DNA from: CAZVED01 sp964626205
GTDB taxonomy: Bacteria > Patescibacteriota > Patescibacteriia > SG8-24
Assembly: GCA_964626205.1 (NCBI GenBank)
Contig: CAZVED010000025.1
Span: 1-13,131, forward strand
DNA length: 13,131 nt
Direction of reading: 5' to 3'
Made by a program: the position numbers and the translations under genes. Shown in pieces: positions 1 to 6,828 of the stretch (position 1 is the first letter of the stretch; each line of letters starts with the position of its first letter). A model generated the notes under the pieces. That model saw only the letters and a list, made by a program, of their open reading frames with translations. It was not told the DNA's origin and searched no databases.

Positions 1-33
1 AAAAACACCCCGCTCTCGATGAGAGCGGGGTTT
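1..33 (-). terminator. Rho-independent terminator of nadE
   Basis: An 11-bp perfect stem (7-17 paired with 21-31) with a 3-nt loop reads, on the minus strand, into a T-rich tail (complement of the A run at 1-5). It lies 11 bases past the nadE stop codon and closes the NAD salvage cluster. Confidence 0.9.
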
Positions 34-41
34 CTGTTTGA

Positions 42-2072
42 CTAGACTGGGAACGTCTCCGGAACGTTCGTCTCGACCTCTTCGACCCAGGCGTTCGGGA
101 GCATGTCCGACGGCATGCGCCAGTCGCCGCGCGGCGAGAACGCCACGAGACCGACCTTCGGGCCGTCCGGCGCCACCGAACGCTTGAACTGGTTGGCGAA
201 GAAACGCTTCACGAACACGAGCAGCCATTTCCGGATCGTGCCGATGTCGTACTTGCCGTCGAAAGCCTGGTACGCGCAGCGCGCGATGGCCGACGGGGCA
301 TACCCGAACCGGACGAACCAGTAAATGAAGAAGTCATGTAACTCATACGGACCGTTCTTGTCCTCGGTCTTCTGCACGATATTCCCCTGCTCGTCCGGCG
401 GCAGGAGCTCTGGCGAGATCGGCGTCGCAAGGATGTCCGTGAGGACCGCCTGCACTGCCGCATCGTCCTTGTAGATGACGTCCGCCGTCCACCGGATGAG
501 GAAGGAGATGAGCGTCTTGGGGACGCCTCCGTTCACGCCATAGTGGCTCAGATGGTCGCCGCCATACGTGCACCAGCCGAGCGCGAGCTCGGAGAGGTCG
601 CCCGTGCCGAGCACAATGCCACCGCCGGTCGCCGAGACCGAGAAGAGCACATGCTTGCGCATCCATGCCTGGATGTTCTCGTAGGCGATACCGCGCTGCT
701 TCGGGTCATACCCGACGGCGTCGAACGTCGCGCTCGAGAGGTCCCGGATGGGGATTTCCCGGAACGTGGCACCGACAGCCTTCACGAGCGCGACCGCGTT
801 GTTATACGTGCGGTCCGTCGTGCCGAAGCCCGGCATGGTGACGCCGACGATGTTCGTGCGCGGGAGTCCCATGAGGTCCATGGCATGCGCAGCAAGCAGC
901 AGCGCATGCGTGGAATCCTGGCCTCCGGAGACGCCGACGGTGATCTTCGGGTCCTTCGTGGGCAGCGACCGAAGCCGCTGCACCAACGCCGTCGCCTGAA
1001 TCATGAACGTCTCGCGGCAGCGCTCGTCGCGCGCTGCGGGGTCGGACGGTACGAACGGGTGCGGATCGAGCTTGCGCTCGAAACGTTCCCAGACCTTCGG
1101 CTCCCGTCGGTCCGTCAGTCCTACGGCTCCGACCTCTACGGTCCTGAGCGGCCGACGACCAGCGAGCACGAACGTCGCGTTCTTGTGGAACGTGCCCTGG
1201 CGCATGCGGTCGTGGTCGATCGAGCGCAGGCTCACGTCCGAGACGATCATGGTGCCGCCTTGCGCGAAGCGTTCGCTTCGTGCGAGCAATCCTCCGCGCT
1301 CGCCGATGAACGCGTCGCCGTCCCAGGAGACGTCCGTGGTGGACTCCCCTTCGCCGGCGGCCGTGTAGATCTGCACCGCGATGTTGTCACCGCTGGAGCC
1401 GAGCACGAGCTGTTCACGGTAGATCGACTTACCGATGGTGATGTTCGACGCAGACAGGTTCGCGAGCACGGTCGCGCCCGAGAGGGCGGCGAACATGCTC
1501 GGCGGTCCCGGCATCCAGATGTCCTCGCAGACCTCCGTATGGATGACACACCCTTCGTGCGCGTCCCAACGGATGAGAAGGTCGTTGCCGAACGGGACGA
1601 CATTGCCGAACGAGAGTCGGAACGTGTCGCACTGCGCCTCCATCGCGGAGGTGAACCAGCGCTCCTCGTAAAACTCGCCGTAGTTCGGCAAGTGCGTCTT
1701 CGGCGCGATGGCGAGCACCTTGCCGCCGAGCATCGTCACAGCGCAGTTGAAGAGCTTGCCGTCCTGCGCGAGCGGAACGCCCACGGAGACCATCATGCCT
1801 TTCCATGCGCGTGACGCGTGAACGACCGCCATGAGCGCGTCCTTCGCGCCCGAGAGCAGCGTGTGATCGAAGAAAAGATCACCGCAGGAATAGCCGGTCA
1901 GCCCGAGTTCGGTGCAGACCGCGTACTGGACGCCCTTGGCATACGCTTCCTCCAAACGCGCGACATGCTCGTTCGCGTTCGCGAGCGGATATCCGAGATG
2001 CACCTTCGGGATTACCGCTGCGACGCGGAGAAATCCATGAGTGCGGATGTCGAGAAAACGTTGGTTTGCCAT
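42..2072 (-). CDS. nadE: Glutamine-dependent NAD+ synthetase
   Basis: Makes NAD+ from nicotinate adenine dinucleotide, ATP and glutamine, the last step of NAD salvage, in the cytosol. The 676-residue product has the two-domain layout and length of the large NadE class such as the mycobacterial enzyme (about 680). The N-terminal nitrilase-type amidase domain (about 12-300) carries the Glu-Lys-Cys triad as E55 (CTELGLTGY), K125 (PKTHLPNYGEFYE) and C182 (VCEDIW). The C-terminal synthetase domain (about 350-660) carries the pyrophosphate loop SGGQDS at 382-387. The ATG at 2072 is chosen because TGAGG lies 6 bases upstream; further in-frame starts upstream are possible but have no comparable site. 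It is the last gene of the salvage cluster, 93 bases after pncB, from which a terminator separates it. It can use glutamine directly because it has its own amidase. Confidence 0.96.
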   Translation of the reverse strand: MANQRFLDIRTHGFLRVAAVIPKVHLGYPLANANEHVARLEEAYAKGVQYAVCTELGLTGYSCGDLFFDHTLLSGAKDALMAVVHASRAWKGMMVSVGVPLAQDGKLFNCAVTMLGGKVLAIAPKTHLPNYGEFYEERWFTSAMEAQCDTFRLSFGNVVPFGNDLLIRWDAHEGCVIHTEVCEDIWMPGPPSMFAALSGATVLANLSASNITIGKSIYREQLVLGSSGDNIAVQIYTAAGEGESTTDVSWDGDAFIGERGGLLARSERFAQGGTMIVSDVSLRSIDHDRMRQGTFHKNATFVLAGRRPLRTVEVGAVGLTDRREPKVWERFERKLDPHPFVPSDPAARDERCRETFMIQATALVQRLRSLPTKDPKITVGVSGGQDSTHALLLAAHAMDLMGLPRTNIVGVTMPGFGTTDRTYNNAVALVKAVGATFREIPIRDLSSATFDAVGYDPKQRGIAYENIQAWMRKHVLFSVSATGGGIVLGTGDLSELALGWCTYGGDHLSHYGVNGGVPKTLISFLIRWTADVIYKDDAAVQAVLTDILATPISPELLPPDEQGNIVQKTEDKNGPYELHDFFIYWFVRFGYAPSAIARCAYQAFDGKYDIGTIRKWLLVFVKRFFANQFKRSVAPDGPKVGLVAFSPRGDWRMPSDMLPNAWVEEVETNVPETFPV

Positions 2073-2141
2073 AGGACGCCTCATTGAGGTTGTTATCCTG
2101 CATCCGGAAGCCGACATGACGTCAGCGCCCGGAAAAAGGAC
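2073..2141 (-). promoter_or_regulatory. nadE leader with shared motif pair
   Basis: On the minus strand this leader contains GTCCTTTTTCC (2131-2141), then a 6-bp hairpin (2110-2115 with 2121-2126, 5-nt loop), then ATGCAGGAT (2095-2103), then the Shine-Dalgarno TGAGG. The same two blocks, separated by the same 27 bases, occur before pncB. I cannot assign a convincing -35/-10 pair here. Function is unknown; a common promoter or operator is a guess. Confidence 0.45.
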
Positions 2142-2157
2142 CCCTCCGGAGAGGGGT
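2133..2157 (-). terminator. Rho-independent terminator of pncB
   Basis: ACCCCT (2140-2145) pairs with AGGGGT (2152-2157) across a 6-nt loop, and on the minus strand a run of five T follows two bases later. It begins 8 bases past the pncB stop codon, so nadE is likely to need its own promoter or some read-through. Confidence 0.8.
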
Positions 2158-2165
2158 GGTGGAGG

Positions 2166-3431
2166 TCAGGAGTGCAAAGGAACAGCGATGCCTTCGATGT
2201 AGTCGAAGACGATCTTGTAGCGAGCAATGAGCTCAGGGAGACCGGTTGCCTTCTCGGGATTGTCCGAGAGCTTCACGGTCCCCCATCCGTCCACCTCGAC
2301 CGCCTTCATGACGAGCGAGAGCGCGCGGAAGCCGAGGTCGTTGCTGAGGTTCGTGCCGATGCCGAAGGTGCACTTGATGCGCCCGCGGCAGTGGTCGGCG
2401 AGCCGAAGAACCGTCTGCGGGTCGAGGCCGTCGCTGAACGCGATGGTCTTTTTCATCGGATCGACACCCTTCGCGCGGTAGAACGCGATAGCACAGTCCG
2501 TGAACACGAACGGATCACCGGAATCGTGGCGAAGCGCCTTCCATGCGGCCGCCTGCTCGGCAGTAAAGTCGCGGAAGAAGAACTCCGAGCCGAACGTGTC
2601 CGTGAGCGCCACGGAGACACGGTCGCCGTGCACCGCGTGCCAGTCCTGGAGCATCCGGTTGTGCGACGCGAGCAGCGCGGTGTCGTCGCCCTTAGCAAGT
2701 GCGGCGTACACCATATACATCTCGTGCGCCATGGTACCAATCGGCGCAAGGCCGAACTTCTGCGCCATGAGCGCGTTTGACGTTCCCAGGAATTGCCCGC
2801 TCCCTCGTAGCGACGACGTAGCGAAGCGCTTGATGACGGCTTCCTGCCACTCGCGCGACCAACGTCGCCGGCGACCCTGCTCCGAGAGTGAGATCTCCGA
2901 ATCCCATGCGAAAAGCGCGATCTTCGCGTCCAGCCTCCGCATACCCTCGTCGATGGCACGTGCATACACGGTAAGAAGGTGAGTTCCTTCCTTTGCGGCT
3001 TGGCGACGCAACACCTCCTGATAGTACAGCTCGTTCACGATACCGAGTACGATGACCTCCCAGAAGGAGACCTGCCACCACAGTCCCGTCGACCGGATGT
3101 CGTACGTATGACCGAGATCCGTCACGGTGATCGGTGGAAGCTCCAGCGTGAGCAATGCCGCGAGATAGCTCTCGTCGGTCACCCCGCGCGAGCGCAGGTA
3201 GGCAATGTCCGCTTGAGTGAAACGGAGCTTGCGCGCCTCCGCGAGCGCGCGCTCGAGATCTTCCTTGCGGATGAACTCCGGTAGGCGAACGTCGCGTGTA
3301 CGGTTCGTGAACGCAAACGTGACGACAGCATCGCGATGGAAGCGCCAGATGACCTGACCCATCGTGAACTTGTACCAATCGTTATCCATCAAGGACAAGA
3401 TCAGTGCTGGAAAAAAGGACATGATATCCAT
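2166..3431 (-). CDS. pncB: Nicotinate phosphoribosyltransferase
   Basis: Makes nicotinate mononucleotide from nicotinate, PRPP and ATP, the committing step of the Preiss-Handler route. The 421-residue product matches the length of the E. coli-type enzyme (about 400). Recognisable blocks in order are SLMDNDWYKFTMGQ (13-26), GTSNALMAQK (216-225), GTMAHE (232-237) with H236 at the position of the histidine phosphorylated during the reaction, LTDTFG (276-281), RHDSGDP (301-307), FSDGLD (332-337) and FGIGTNLSND (356-365). The ATG at 3431 has GAGGAGG five bases upstream, a strong Shine-Dalgarno. A GTG two codons upstream overlaps that site, and the ATG at 3422 is too far from it. It sits between the nadD-nadK fusion and nadE, each junction carrying a terminator. 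Confidence 0.95.
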   Translation of the reverse strand: MDIMSFFPALILSLMDNDWYKFTMGQVIWRFHRDAVVTFAFTNRTRDVRLPEFIRKEDLERALAEARKLRFTQADIAYLRSRGVTDESYLAALLTLELPPITVTDLGHTYDIRSTGLWWQVSFWEVIVLGIVNELYYQEVLRRQAAKEGTHLLTVYARAIDEGMRRLDAKIALFAWDSEISLSEQGRRRRWSREWQEAVIKRFATSSLRGSGQFLGTSNALMAQKFGLAPIGTMAHEMYMVYAALAKGDDTALLASHNRMLQDWHAVHGDRVSVALTDTFGSEFFFRDFTAEQAAAWKALRHDSGDPFVFTDCAIAFYRAKGVDPMKKTIAFSDGLDPQTVLRLADHCRGRIKCTFGIGTNLSNDLGFRALSLVMKAVEVDGWGTVKLSDNPEKATGLPELIARYKIVFDYIEGIAVPLHS

Positions 3432-3495
3432 GCGCACCTCCTCTGAACATCCTGCATTCCCGCGACGACCTTGCGGTCATCGAGGGAAAAAGGAC
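3432..3495 (-). promoter_or_regulatory. pncB leader with shared motif pair
   Basis: On the minus strand: GTCCTTTTTCC (3485-3495), a 7-bp hairpin closed by a GCAA tetraloop (3464-3470 with 3475-3481, one G-U pair), ATGCAGGAT (3449-3457), then GAGGAGG. The two flanking blocks are identical, and identically spaced (27 bases), to those in the nadE leader. No clear -35/-10 pair is visible. Confidence 0.45.
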
Positions 3496-3513
3496 GGCGA
3501 ACCACGGCTCGCC
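3487..3513 (-). terminator. Rho-independent terminator of the nadD-nadK fusion
   Basis: A 7-bp stem (3496-3502 with 3507-3513; one G-U pair in the minus-strand RNA) with a 4-nt loop is followed on the minus strand by GTCC and five T. It starts 8 bases after the stop codon of the fusion gene. Confidence 0.7.
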
Positions 3514-3520
3514 ATCGACC

Positions 3521-4912
3521 TCAGCGGGAAAAATCCGGAAACTGCACCGCGGAGAGTTTCGCCATCATGTCGCGCTGCGGGGTGAACGCGAGCTCGACGC
3601 CCGCGATGCGGGAGACACGAACGGTCATCCGACGAACGAACCCCTGCGGGACACCGTCCACGAACGCGCGGATAGGTCGCTTCTCCCCGCCGACGGACCG
3701 TACGTCGACTGCGCTCTGCATCGGGAGGTGCGCCTGCTTCCACCAGAACGGATCGTTCACGTTATCGCCGACGAGCGTGAGAACGTTCGCAGTAAGCGGC
3801 AACGGCGGCGCACCCATGCTCCGTGCATACGCGGTGGTACCAGCGACGGACGCGACGAGTACGCCATCGGCCATCATGCGCGGGATGCGCACCGTACCGT
3901 CGATAGACAGCTCGAGCCACGGCGTCTGCCCTTCCGGCATCTTCACGTTCGCCTCGTTGAAGGCGAGCGCGCCGCGCGTCGTGCCGTCCTCCAGCTCGTA
4001 CTCGGCGTACAGGAGCGGGTGCTGCTGTACACGCCATTCACGCGCGCACGTGCCGTCGCGGAACACGTCACCTTCTTCGTTCAGAAGGTATCCGACCGTT
4101 CCCGCGTTCACGCCGATGAACGGCAAGCGTTTGCGCCAATGCTCGCGGATCGCGTGCAGCATGGTGCCATCGCCTCCGATGACGAGGATGCAATCCGGAT
4201 TCGGTTCGTCCTCGCGGAACCCGCACCGCGTCGCGATCTCCCGCGTATGCGGACGCGAGGCGTCGGCGAATACGAGCGGCCGCATCGCATCGAACGTGCG
4301 GCGCGTTGCCGTAGCAGCCGGACGCCCGCGATACAGGCCGTACCGCTCGATGTGCGCGCGAACCGTATCTGTCAGGAGCTCGTCCGCGGACTTCCGAAGA
4401 ACGAGCCGTTCGCGGATTTCCGTGCTTGCGCCATCGATATCACTGTTCATGAACGTCGCCTTCGGCGGCAGGTCTCCTTCCGCAAGTACATGTCCTGCAC
4501 GACCGAATACGACGAACGACGAATCACTCCAGAGTCGGGCGCCATCATGCCACTCGCGTTGGATTGCCGAGGCACCCGCGCCTCCGCCTTGCACGAGGTC
4601 GGAGCCGACGCAGTGCGACACATGCGCATCGTCGGAACCATACCGACGCTCGAGGTCTGCCGTGCGAGTGAACTCGCCACGCTCAAGGTCGAACAAGTCG
4701 ACGGTCACGCGCGGAATCCCACCGAACGCGAGGTCGCACATGACTGCACGATGATACGGCTCGACGTCCATGGTCGATTCCTTGTCCGGACGCGGGCCGC
4801 ACGGCACGACGATGACTTCGTCGAACCGCTCGGCGAGCTGCCGCACGATTTCCACATGATGTTTGCCCGGCGGATTGAACGATCCGCCGAAGATGACGGT
4901 GGTGCGCGACAT
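3521..4912 (-). CDS. nadD-nadK: Fused nicotinate-nucleotide adenylyltransferase / NAD kinase (NadD-NadK)
   Basis: A single 463-residue chain carries two steps of NAD(P) synthesis. Residues 1 to about 195 form a NadD-type nucleotidyltransferase (NaMN + ATP to NaAD), with GGSFNPP (9-15) and the C-terminal STEIR motif (163-167). Residues about 200-463 form an NAD kinase (NAD + ATP to NADP), with GGDGTMLH (246-253), GVNAGTVGYLL (267-277), the NE pair (319-320), D349 in MADGVLV and TTAYARSMGAP (359-369). One oddity is the nucleotide-binding (H/T)xxH motif, which reads GKHH (16-19): the first histidine is a glycine. The ATG at 4912 has no clear Shine-Dalgarno. Upstream is pncA, downstream pncB. The two domain identities are firm; whether NadD is active with this motif is not shown. 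Confidence 0.92.
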   Translation of the reverse strand: MSRTTVIFGGSFNPPGKHHVEIVRQLAERFDEVIVVPCGPRPDKESTMDVEPYHRAVMCDLAFGGIPRVTVDLFDLERGEFTRTADLERRYGSDDAHVSHCVGSDLVQGGGAGASAIQREWHDGARLWSDSSFVVFGRAGHVLAEGDLPPKATFMNSDIDGASTEIRERLVLRKSADELLTDTVRAHIERYGLYRGRPAATATRRTFDAMRPLVFADASRPHTREIATRCGFREDEPNPDCILVIGGDGTMLHAIREHWRKRLPFIGVNAGTVGYLLNEEGDVFRDGTCAREWRVQQHPLLYAEYELEDGTTRGALAFNEANVKMPEGQTPWLELSIDGTVRIPRMMADGVLVASVAGTTAYARSMGAPPLPLTANVLTLVGDNVNDPFWWKQAHLPMQSAVDVRSVGGEKRPIRAFVDGVPQGFVRRMTVRVSRIAGVELAFTPQRDMMAKLSAVQFPDFSR

Positions 4913-4996
4913 ACGATTGCAGTGCCATGCCCCGGTCCGACCGGGAAATCAAGAATGAGAGTATCCTCTTTTCCGATACCGCTCCGATGAGCGGTG
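4913..4996 (-). promoter_or_regulatory. nadD-nadK leader with two palindromes
   Basis: Two inverted repeats lie between the pncA terminator and the fusion gene: CCCGGTC/GACCGGG with a single central base (4931-4945), starting 18 bases before the ATG, and ACCGCTC/GAGCGGT with a 4-nt centre (4978-4984 with 4989-4995). Neither is followed by a T run, so they do not look like terminators. Operator or leader structure is possible. I could not find a convincing promoter; GATACT near 4965 has no good -35 partner. Confidence 0.35.
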
Positions 4997-5000
4997 CCTG

Positions 5001-5033
5001 AGAGAAGACCCGTCCGGCAAGATGCCGGACGGG
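5001..5033 (-). terminator. Terminator of pncA
   Basis: A perfect 10-bp stem (5009-5018 with 5024-5033) with a 5-nt loop lies 33 bases after the pncA stop codon. The minus-strand tail is TCTTCTCTC, T-rich but not a pure T run, so termination may be partial. Confidence 0.65.
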
Positions 5034-5066
5034 AACAAGACGGAAAGGGTTAGATGACGCTGGCGA

Positions 5067-5921
5067 TCAGCGAGGGTTGATCACGAGGCGGAGCTGATCG
5101 GAATGCACGAACGTGATGCCGGCAGCGACCATTTCGTACATCGCCTTGGTCATGGAGCCCGCGACCGACTCGTTGCCGGGGATGTCCACGGGGCGTGTCG
5201 CGTCGAGGATGACGAACACCTCGGCGAAACCGTACTCGCGAACCGCATTCACCGCCGTCCACTTCACGCAGAAGTCGGAAGCGAGGCCGGTGATGAACAC
5301 GCGTTCCACGCCGTCCGCTTGCAGGCGCTCACCGAGACCGACAGGACGCCCGAGGTTATCGAGCAAGCCAGAGTACGAATCGCAGCACGGGTCTTCGCCC
5401 TTGTACTGGACGTACGCGTAGTGACCGTCGTGCAAGTCGGGGTGCAACGCGCCCTCAGGCGTACCAGCGAGGCCATGATCGCTCCAGGTAATCTGGATGC
5501 CGCCGCCACTCTTGCCGTCACGGACCCGCGTCTGCTCCTCGAGCGCCTCGAGATACGCGCGCAGATCGGTGAGTGAAAACAACGCGTGCGACGCGATGCG
5601 GTGACTGCCGTCGGTCCACAGACGCACTTCCTCGAGCGTCAGCGCGGTGTTCGGCGTCTGTCCCACGAACGACGACGCGAACGAGACACTTCCCTTCTTG
5701 TGCCGGTCGCACGTAGCGTACCGACGCTCCTTCGGGAAGACCTTGTGCACCCGATTCTTGATGACCGGCACGATCTGGTGCCCATCACGTACGGCGAGAC
5801 CGCCCGCAGGCAGTCGGGCGCCGCACATCGCGAAGTGCTCGGGTGTGAACGTGGGCTGCACGTCCACATCGATGAGAGCGTCAGTCTCCGGGTTCACATA
5901 CATGAGTCCTGAAGTACGCAT
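5067..5921 (-). CDS. pncA: Nicotinamidase (pyrazinamidase/nicotinamidase family)
   Basis: Hydrolyses nicotinamide to nicotinate, the entry step of the salvage route. The isochorismatase-like fold is recognisable from D20 (LIDVDVQPTF), the metal-binding pair D72 and H74 (CDRH), H149 (WSDHGLAGTPEGALHPDL), K174 (VQYKG) and the nucleophile C218 (GLASDFCVKWTAVNAV). At 284 residues it is longer than usual (about 190-215). The extra length sits in an N-terminal segment (about 30-60) and between the DRH motif and WSDH (about 80-143). The second metal histidine expected shortly after DxH is not evident (DRHKKGS). The ATG at 5921 has AAAGGA about 8 bases upstream; 20 further codons upstream would run into the promoter. 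It lies 115 bases after nrtR and has its own promoter. Confidence 0.9.
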   Translation of the reverse strand: MRTSGLMYVNPETDALIDVDVQPTFTPEHFAMCGARLPAGGLAVRDGHQIVPVIKNRVHKVFPKERRYATCDRHKKGSVSFASSFVGQTPNTALTLEEVRLWTDGSHRIASHALFSLTDLRAYLEALEEQTRVRDGKSGGGIQITWSDHGLAGTPEGALHPDLHDGHYAYVQYKGEDPCCDSYSGLLDNLGRPVGLGERLQADGVERVFITGLASDFCVKWTAVNAVREYGFAEVFVILDATRPVDIPGNESVAGSMTKAMYEMVAAGITFVHSDQLRLVINPR

Positions 5922-5960
5922 GGCAGAGTTCCTTTCCGTCGATTGTCCAAAGAGCGAAGA

Positions 5961-5997
5961 ACGGCTGAGTGTAGCCGTCACGGACCCTTCCCGTCAA
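5961..5997 (-). promoter_or_regulatory. pncA promoter with inverted repeat over the -10 box
   Basis: On the minus strand TTGACG (5992-5997), an 18-base spacer and TACACT (5968-5973) form a sigma70-type promoter, placing the start site about 40 bases before the ATG. A 6-bp inverted repeat ACGGCT/AGCCGT with a 6-base centre (5961-5978) covers the -10 box exactly, the position expected of a repressor operator. The repressor is not shown; NrtR, encoded just upstream, is the obvious candidate. Confidence 0.65.
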
Positions 5998-6036
5998 GTG
6001 TCGAACCTGACCGGACCGAACCGCGACGGCTACCTC

Positions 6037-6708
6037 CTACAGGACGTCCACGTGCTCCAACGTGCGACGCCGGAACCGGTAGAGCTCCGCAGGGCGATGC
6101 GCCCCTCCCCGCGCAAGCTTCCCGGTCGGCTCAACAATGTCGAGCGCAAGGAGTTTCTTGCGGAAGTTTCGTTTATCCATGACGCGACCGAGGATTGTCT
6201 CGTAGACCGATTGTAGGTCACTCAGCGGAAACTCCTTCGGTAAGAGGCTCCATGCCACGTTCGTATACGCGAGCTTTGCGCGAATGCGGGTCAACGCGAC
6301 ACCGATGACATCCTTGTGGTCGTACGCAAGCTTCGGCAGGCGTGCGACCGGCCACCAACGAACGTCCGCGTACTTCTCCGTCGTCGTAAGCTCCACATCA
6401 TCACTCGGCATGAGCGCGACGTATGCCACGCTCACGACGCGACCGAGCGCGTCGCGATTCGGCGCATCGAAAGCTGCGAGCTGTTCCAAGTATGCGTCCG
6501 CGACACCCGTCTGTTCACGGAGAATGCGGCGCGCGCAGGCCTCTGCGGTCTCCTCCTCCCCGATGAGGCCGCCCGGAACCGCCCATGCACCGACGTAAGG
6601 AACCTTCTTCATGCCAATGAGCAACACCTGCAGCTTGCCTTCACGCACCGTGAAGATGACGGCGTCCGCCGCAACCTTGATGTCCTGAGAATCCGGGTGT
6701 TTCGGCAT
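6037..6708 (-). CDS. nrtR: NrtR-type transcriptional regulator of NAD metabolism
   Basis: Predicted repressor of NAD synthesis genes that, in this family, senses ADP-ribose or a related product. The 223-residue protein has an N-terminal Nudix-like domain (about 10-150) and a C-terminal winged helix (about 155-215) with the characteristic stretches LSDLQSVYETILG, DKRNFRKKLLAL and HRPAELYRF. The Nudix box at 47-69 (GLIGEEE...RRILREQTGV) is degenerate: the RE pair is R61-I62 and the EE pair is E65-Q66, which fits a ligand-binding rather than hydrolysing domain, as described for NrtR proteins. The ATG at 6708 is chosen because the longer TTG start at 6777 lies within the -35 box. Its Shine-Dalgarno is weak. 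It is the first gene of the salvage cluster, and no terminator separates it from pncA. Confidence 0.92.
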   Translation of the reverse strand: MPKHPDSQDIKVAADAVIFTVREGKLQVLLIGMKKVPYVGAWAVPGGLIGEEETAEACARRILREQTGVADAYLEQLAAFDAPNRDALGRVVSVAYVALMPSDDVELTTTEKYADVRWWPVARLPKLAYDHKDVIGVALTRIRAKLAYTNVAWSLLPKEFPLSDLQSVYETILGRVMDKRNFRKKLLALDIVEPTGKLARGGAHRPAELYRFRRRTLEHVDVL

Positions 6709-6725
6709 ACCGTTTCCGCCGAGGC

Positions 6726-6777
6726 GTGAGTAAGTGTTATTACTACAAAAACTATCACTCACGAGGTGAGGCGTCAA
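6726..6777 (-). promoter_or_regulatory. nrtR promoter with three GTGAG half-sites
   Basis: On the minus strand TTGACG (6772-6777), 17 bases, then TAGTTT (6749-6754) form a promoter. The spacer contains the palindrome CTCAC-GAG-GTGAG (6758-6770), and a third half-site GTGAG lies at 6726-6730. The half-sites at 6757-6763 and 6725-6731 also form a 7-bp inverted repeat (CGTGAGT/ACTCACG) framing the -10 box and start site. This layout suggests repression, plausibly autoregulation by NrtR. Confidence 0.6.
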
Positions 6778-6792
6778 GCACAGTACGGCATA

Positions 6793-6823
6793 TAAAAAAC
6801 CGCTCCCCCAGAGGAGAAGCGGT
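6793..6823 (-). terminator. Rho-independent terminator of the 204-residue gene
   Basis: An 11-bp stem (6799-6809 with 6813-6823, two G-U pairs in the minus-strand RNA) with a 3-nt loop runs into a six-T tail on the minus strand. It starts 5 bases after the stop codon and insulates nrtR from the gene upstream. Confidence 0.88.
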
Positions 6824-6828
6824 CGATG

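Noticed and set aside
543..1814. A 423-codon plus-strand open frame opposite nadE
   Set aside because: It lies entirely antisense to nadE, its product is a low-complexity Arg-rich sequence typical of the shadow frame of a GC-rich gene, and it has no ribosome binding site.
3471..4990. Two long plus-strand open frames opposite the nadD-nadK fusion
   Set aside because: Both are Arg/Ser-rich shadows of a gene with clear enzyme motifs on the minus strand.
4978..5033. The paired hairpins between pncA and nadD-nadK as a riboswitch
   Set aside because: I considered an NAD- or niacin-sensing leader, but no known riboswitch core is recognisable. The second hairpin fits a terminator right after pncA, and the spacing leaves little room for an aptamer.
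5922..5981. An upstream start for pncA at 5981 adding 20 residues
   Set aside because: That start would lie between the -35 and -10 boxes of the pncA promoter, while the ATG at 5921 has a good Shine-Dalgarno.
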